From: Bacteroidota bacterium
Lineage (GTDB): Bacteria > Bacteroidota > Bacteroidia > Flavobacteriales > Flavobacteriaceae
DNA length: 5,670 nt
Direction: 5' to 3'
Assembly (NCBI GenBank): GCA_023393485.1
Contig: JAEWLD010000157.1
Location: 1-5,670 of the forward strand
Below are positions 4,779-5,670 of this stretch, piece after piece (the first letter of the stretch is position 1; each line of letters opens with the position of its first letter). The notes under the pieces are model-generated. The model ran no database searches and was not told the origin of the DNA. It worked only from the letters and a program-made list of their open reading frames with translations. Position numbers and translations under genes: made by a program.

Positions 4779-5670
4779 ATGAAAGCGATTAAAACTACCG
4801 TAATGGCGCTTCTGCTGATTGTGATCAGCGGGTTTCTGATCAATGCAGTGCCAAAGGCCGAGACGCCGAAAGTGATTGTAAAAACCCAGCGTTTTTCAAG
4901 ATATATCCCAACTGCCGCAGAATTTGCCGGTGAGGCGGCGCCGCTCAACATCATCGATGTACGCGAACGTTTTGAACGCGAATTGCTGGTCAATGCCAAT
5001 CTTGACGCAACGACGCTTTTGATCATCAAACGCGCCAATAGGGCTTTTCCGGTCATCGAACCGATTCTTGCAAAATATGGCGTCCCCGATGATTTTAAAT
5101 ATCTCGCCGTCGCAGAAAGCGGCCTGACCAACGCGGTTTCTCCGGCCGGCGCCAGGGGTTTCTGGCAATTCATGGATGCGGCTGGCCGTGGCAATGGGCT
5201 CGAGATCAATGATGAGGTCGACGAGCGCTATCACCTTGAAAAAGCGACTGAAGCGGCTTGTAAGTATTTGTTGAACGCAAAACAGCGTTTCGGAAGCTGG
5301 ACGTTGGCCGCGGCATCGTATAACGGCGGGCTGAACGGTGTTGGCCGCCAGGTCGATTTCCAGAAAGTCACCAATTATTATGATTTGCTGTTGACCGATG
5401 AAACCTCGCGTTATGTTTTCCGCATTCTCGCGCTCAAGGAAATCATGAAGAATCCCGCCGTTTACGGTTTTGAGGTAACGCCGGAAGAATTATATGAGAA
5501 CTTGCCGGTTCGTAAAGTTGAGGTTGATTCATCGATTACGAATCTCGCCGATTTTGCCAAAACCCAAGGCGTCAATTATAAAATCCTCAAAATCCACAAC
5601 CCGTGGCTTCGCGATAAAAAACTGACCAATGCGGCCAGAAAAAAATACAGTATTGATATTCCGCTCCGTG
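4779..5670 (+). CDS. Exported lytic transglycosylase (MltD/Slt-type), 3' end cut by window
   Basis: The open frame runs from the ATG at 4779 to the last base, giving 297 residues without a stop; the C-terminus is outside the window. A signal peptide or signal anchor covers about residues 1-24 (hydrophobic MALLLIVISGFLINA). Then comes a linker and a region typical of Bacteroidota homologs (RERFERELLVN, 62-72). The SLT domain includes AVAESGLTNAVSPAGARGFW (110-129), with catalytic Glu113, and AAASYNGG (177-184). Such enzymes cleave the MurNAc-GlcNAc bond of peptidoglycan in the periplasm to give 1,6-anhydro ends, for wall turnover or for inserting envelope machines. Residues about 243-296 look like a degenerate LysM-type wall-binding module (NLADFAKTQGVNYKILKIHN). 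It is tandem with the hydrolase but about 108 bp away, so co-transcription is uncertain. An earlier in-phase GTG at 4759 reaches a stop at once, which supports the chosen ATG. Confidence 0.93.
   Translation, partial: MKAIKTTVMALLLIVISGFLINAVPKAETPKVIVKTQRFSRYIPTAAEFAGEAAPLNIIDVRERFERELLVNANLDATTLLIIKRANRAFPVIEPILAKYGVPDDFKYLAVAESGLTNAVSPAGARGFWQFMDAAGRGNGLEINDEVDERYHLEKATEAACKYLLNAKQRFGSWTLAAASYNGGLNGVGRQVDFQKVTNYYDLLLTDETSRYVFRILALKEIMKNPAVYGFEVTPEELYENLPVRKVEVDSSITNLADFAKTQGVNYKILKIHNPWLRDKKLTNAARKKYSIDIPLR

Noticed and set aside
4742..5234. Two minus-strand open frames (155 and 112 residues) over the transglycosylase gene
   Set aside because: The plus strand encodes a clear signal peptide and SLT domain with catalytic Glu; the minus frames show no domain.
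1..5670. CRISPR array, prophage, insertion sequence, tRNA or rRNA gene
   Set aside because: No regularly spaced repeats, transposase or integrase motifs, cloverleaf pattern or rRNA-like stretch were found on either strand.

Overview
The window looks like ordinary chromosomal DNA from a member of the Bacteroidota, most likely a flavobacterium (Flavobacteriaceae). Four things point there. One secreted protein ends in a Type IX secretion (Por) sorting domain. One promoter matches the Bacteroidota TTG-N19-TAnnTTTG pattern exactly. Start codons lack Shine-Dalgarno sequences and sit behind A/T-rich leaders. The PepSY-like, GNAT-like and lytic transglycosylase proteins have the form usual in that family. 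Coding DNA looks moderate in GC, and non-coding DNA is visibly more A/T-rich. No species can be named from the sequence.

Layout from left to right: (1) a small exported PepSY-like protein on the minus strand; (2) a divergent intergenic region of about 310 bp with a promoter-like element and a perfect 33-bp palindrome; (3) mtaB on the plus strand, a tRNA-modifying radical SAM methylthiotransferase; (4) a convergent junction of about 145 bp bordered by degenerate 7-bp repeats and a hairpin; (5) a 112-residue protein of unknown function on the minus strand; (6) a secreted Ca-binding-repeat protein with a T9SS tail on the plus strand, with a clear promoter and a clear terminator; (7) a GNAT-fold protein on the minus strand that seems to lack the usual acetyl-CoA loop; (8) an alpha/beta hydrolase on the plus strand; (9) the first 297 codons of an exported lytic transglycosylase on the plus strand, cut by the window end.

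The genes do not form an evident pathway or operon. Neighbours mostly alternate in orientation, and the only tandem pair (hydrolase and transglycosylase) is separated by about 108 bp. Three products are predicted to leave the cytoplasm: the PepSY-like protein, the T9SS cargo and the transglycosylase. The others are cytosolic.

I found no convincing undescribed multi-gene system. The observations most worth a second look are the perfect palindrome upstream of mtaB, the inverted heptad-repeat boundary between two convergent genes, and the GNAT relative with apparently eroded active-site motifs.
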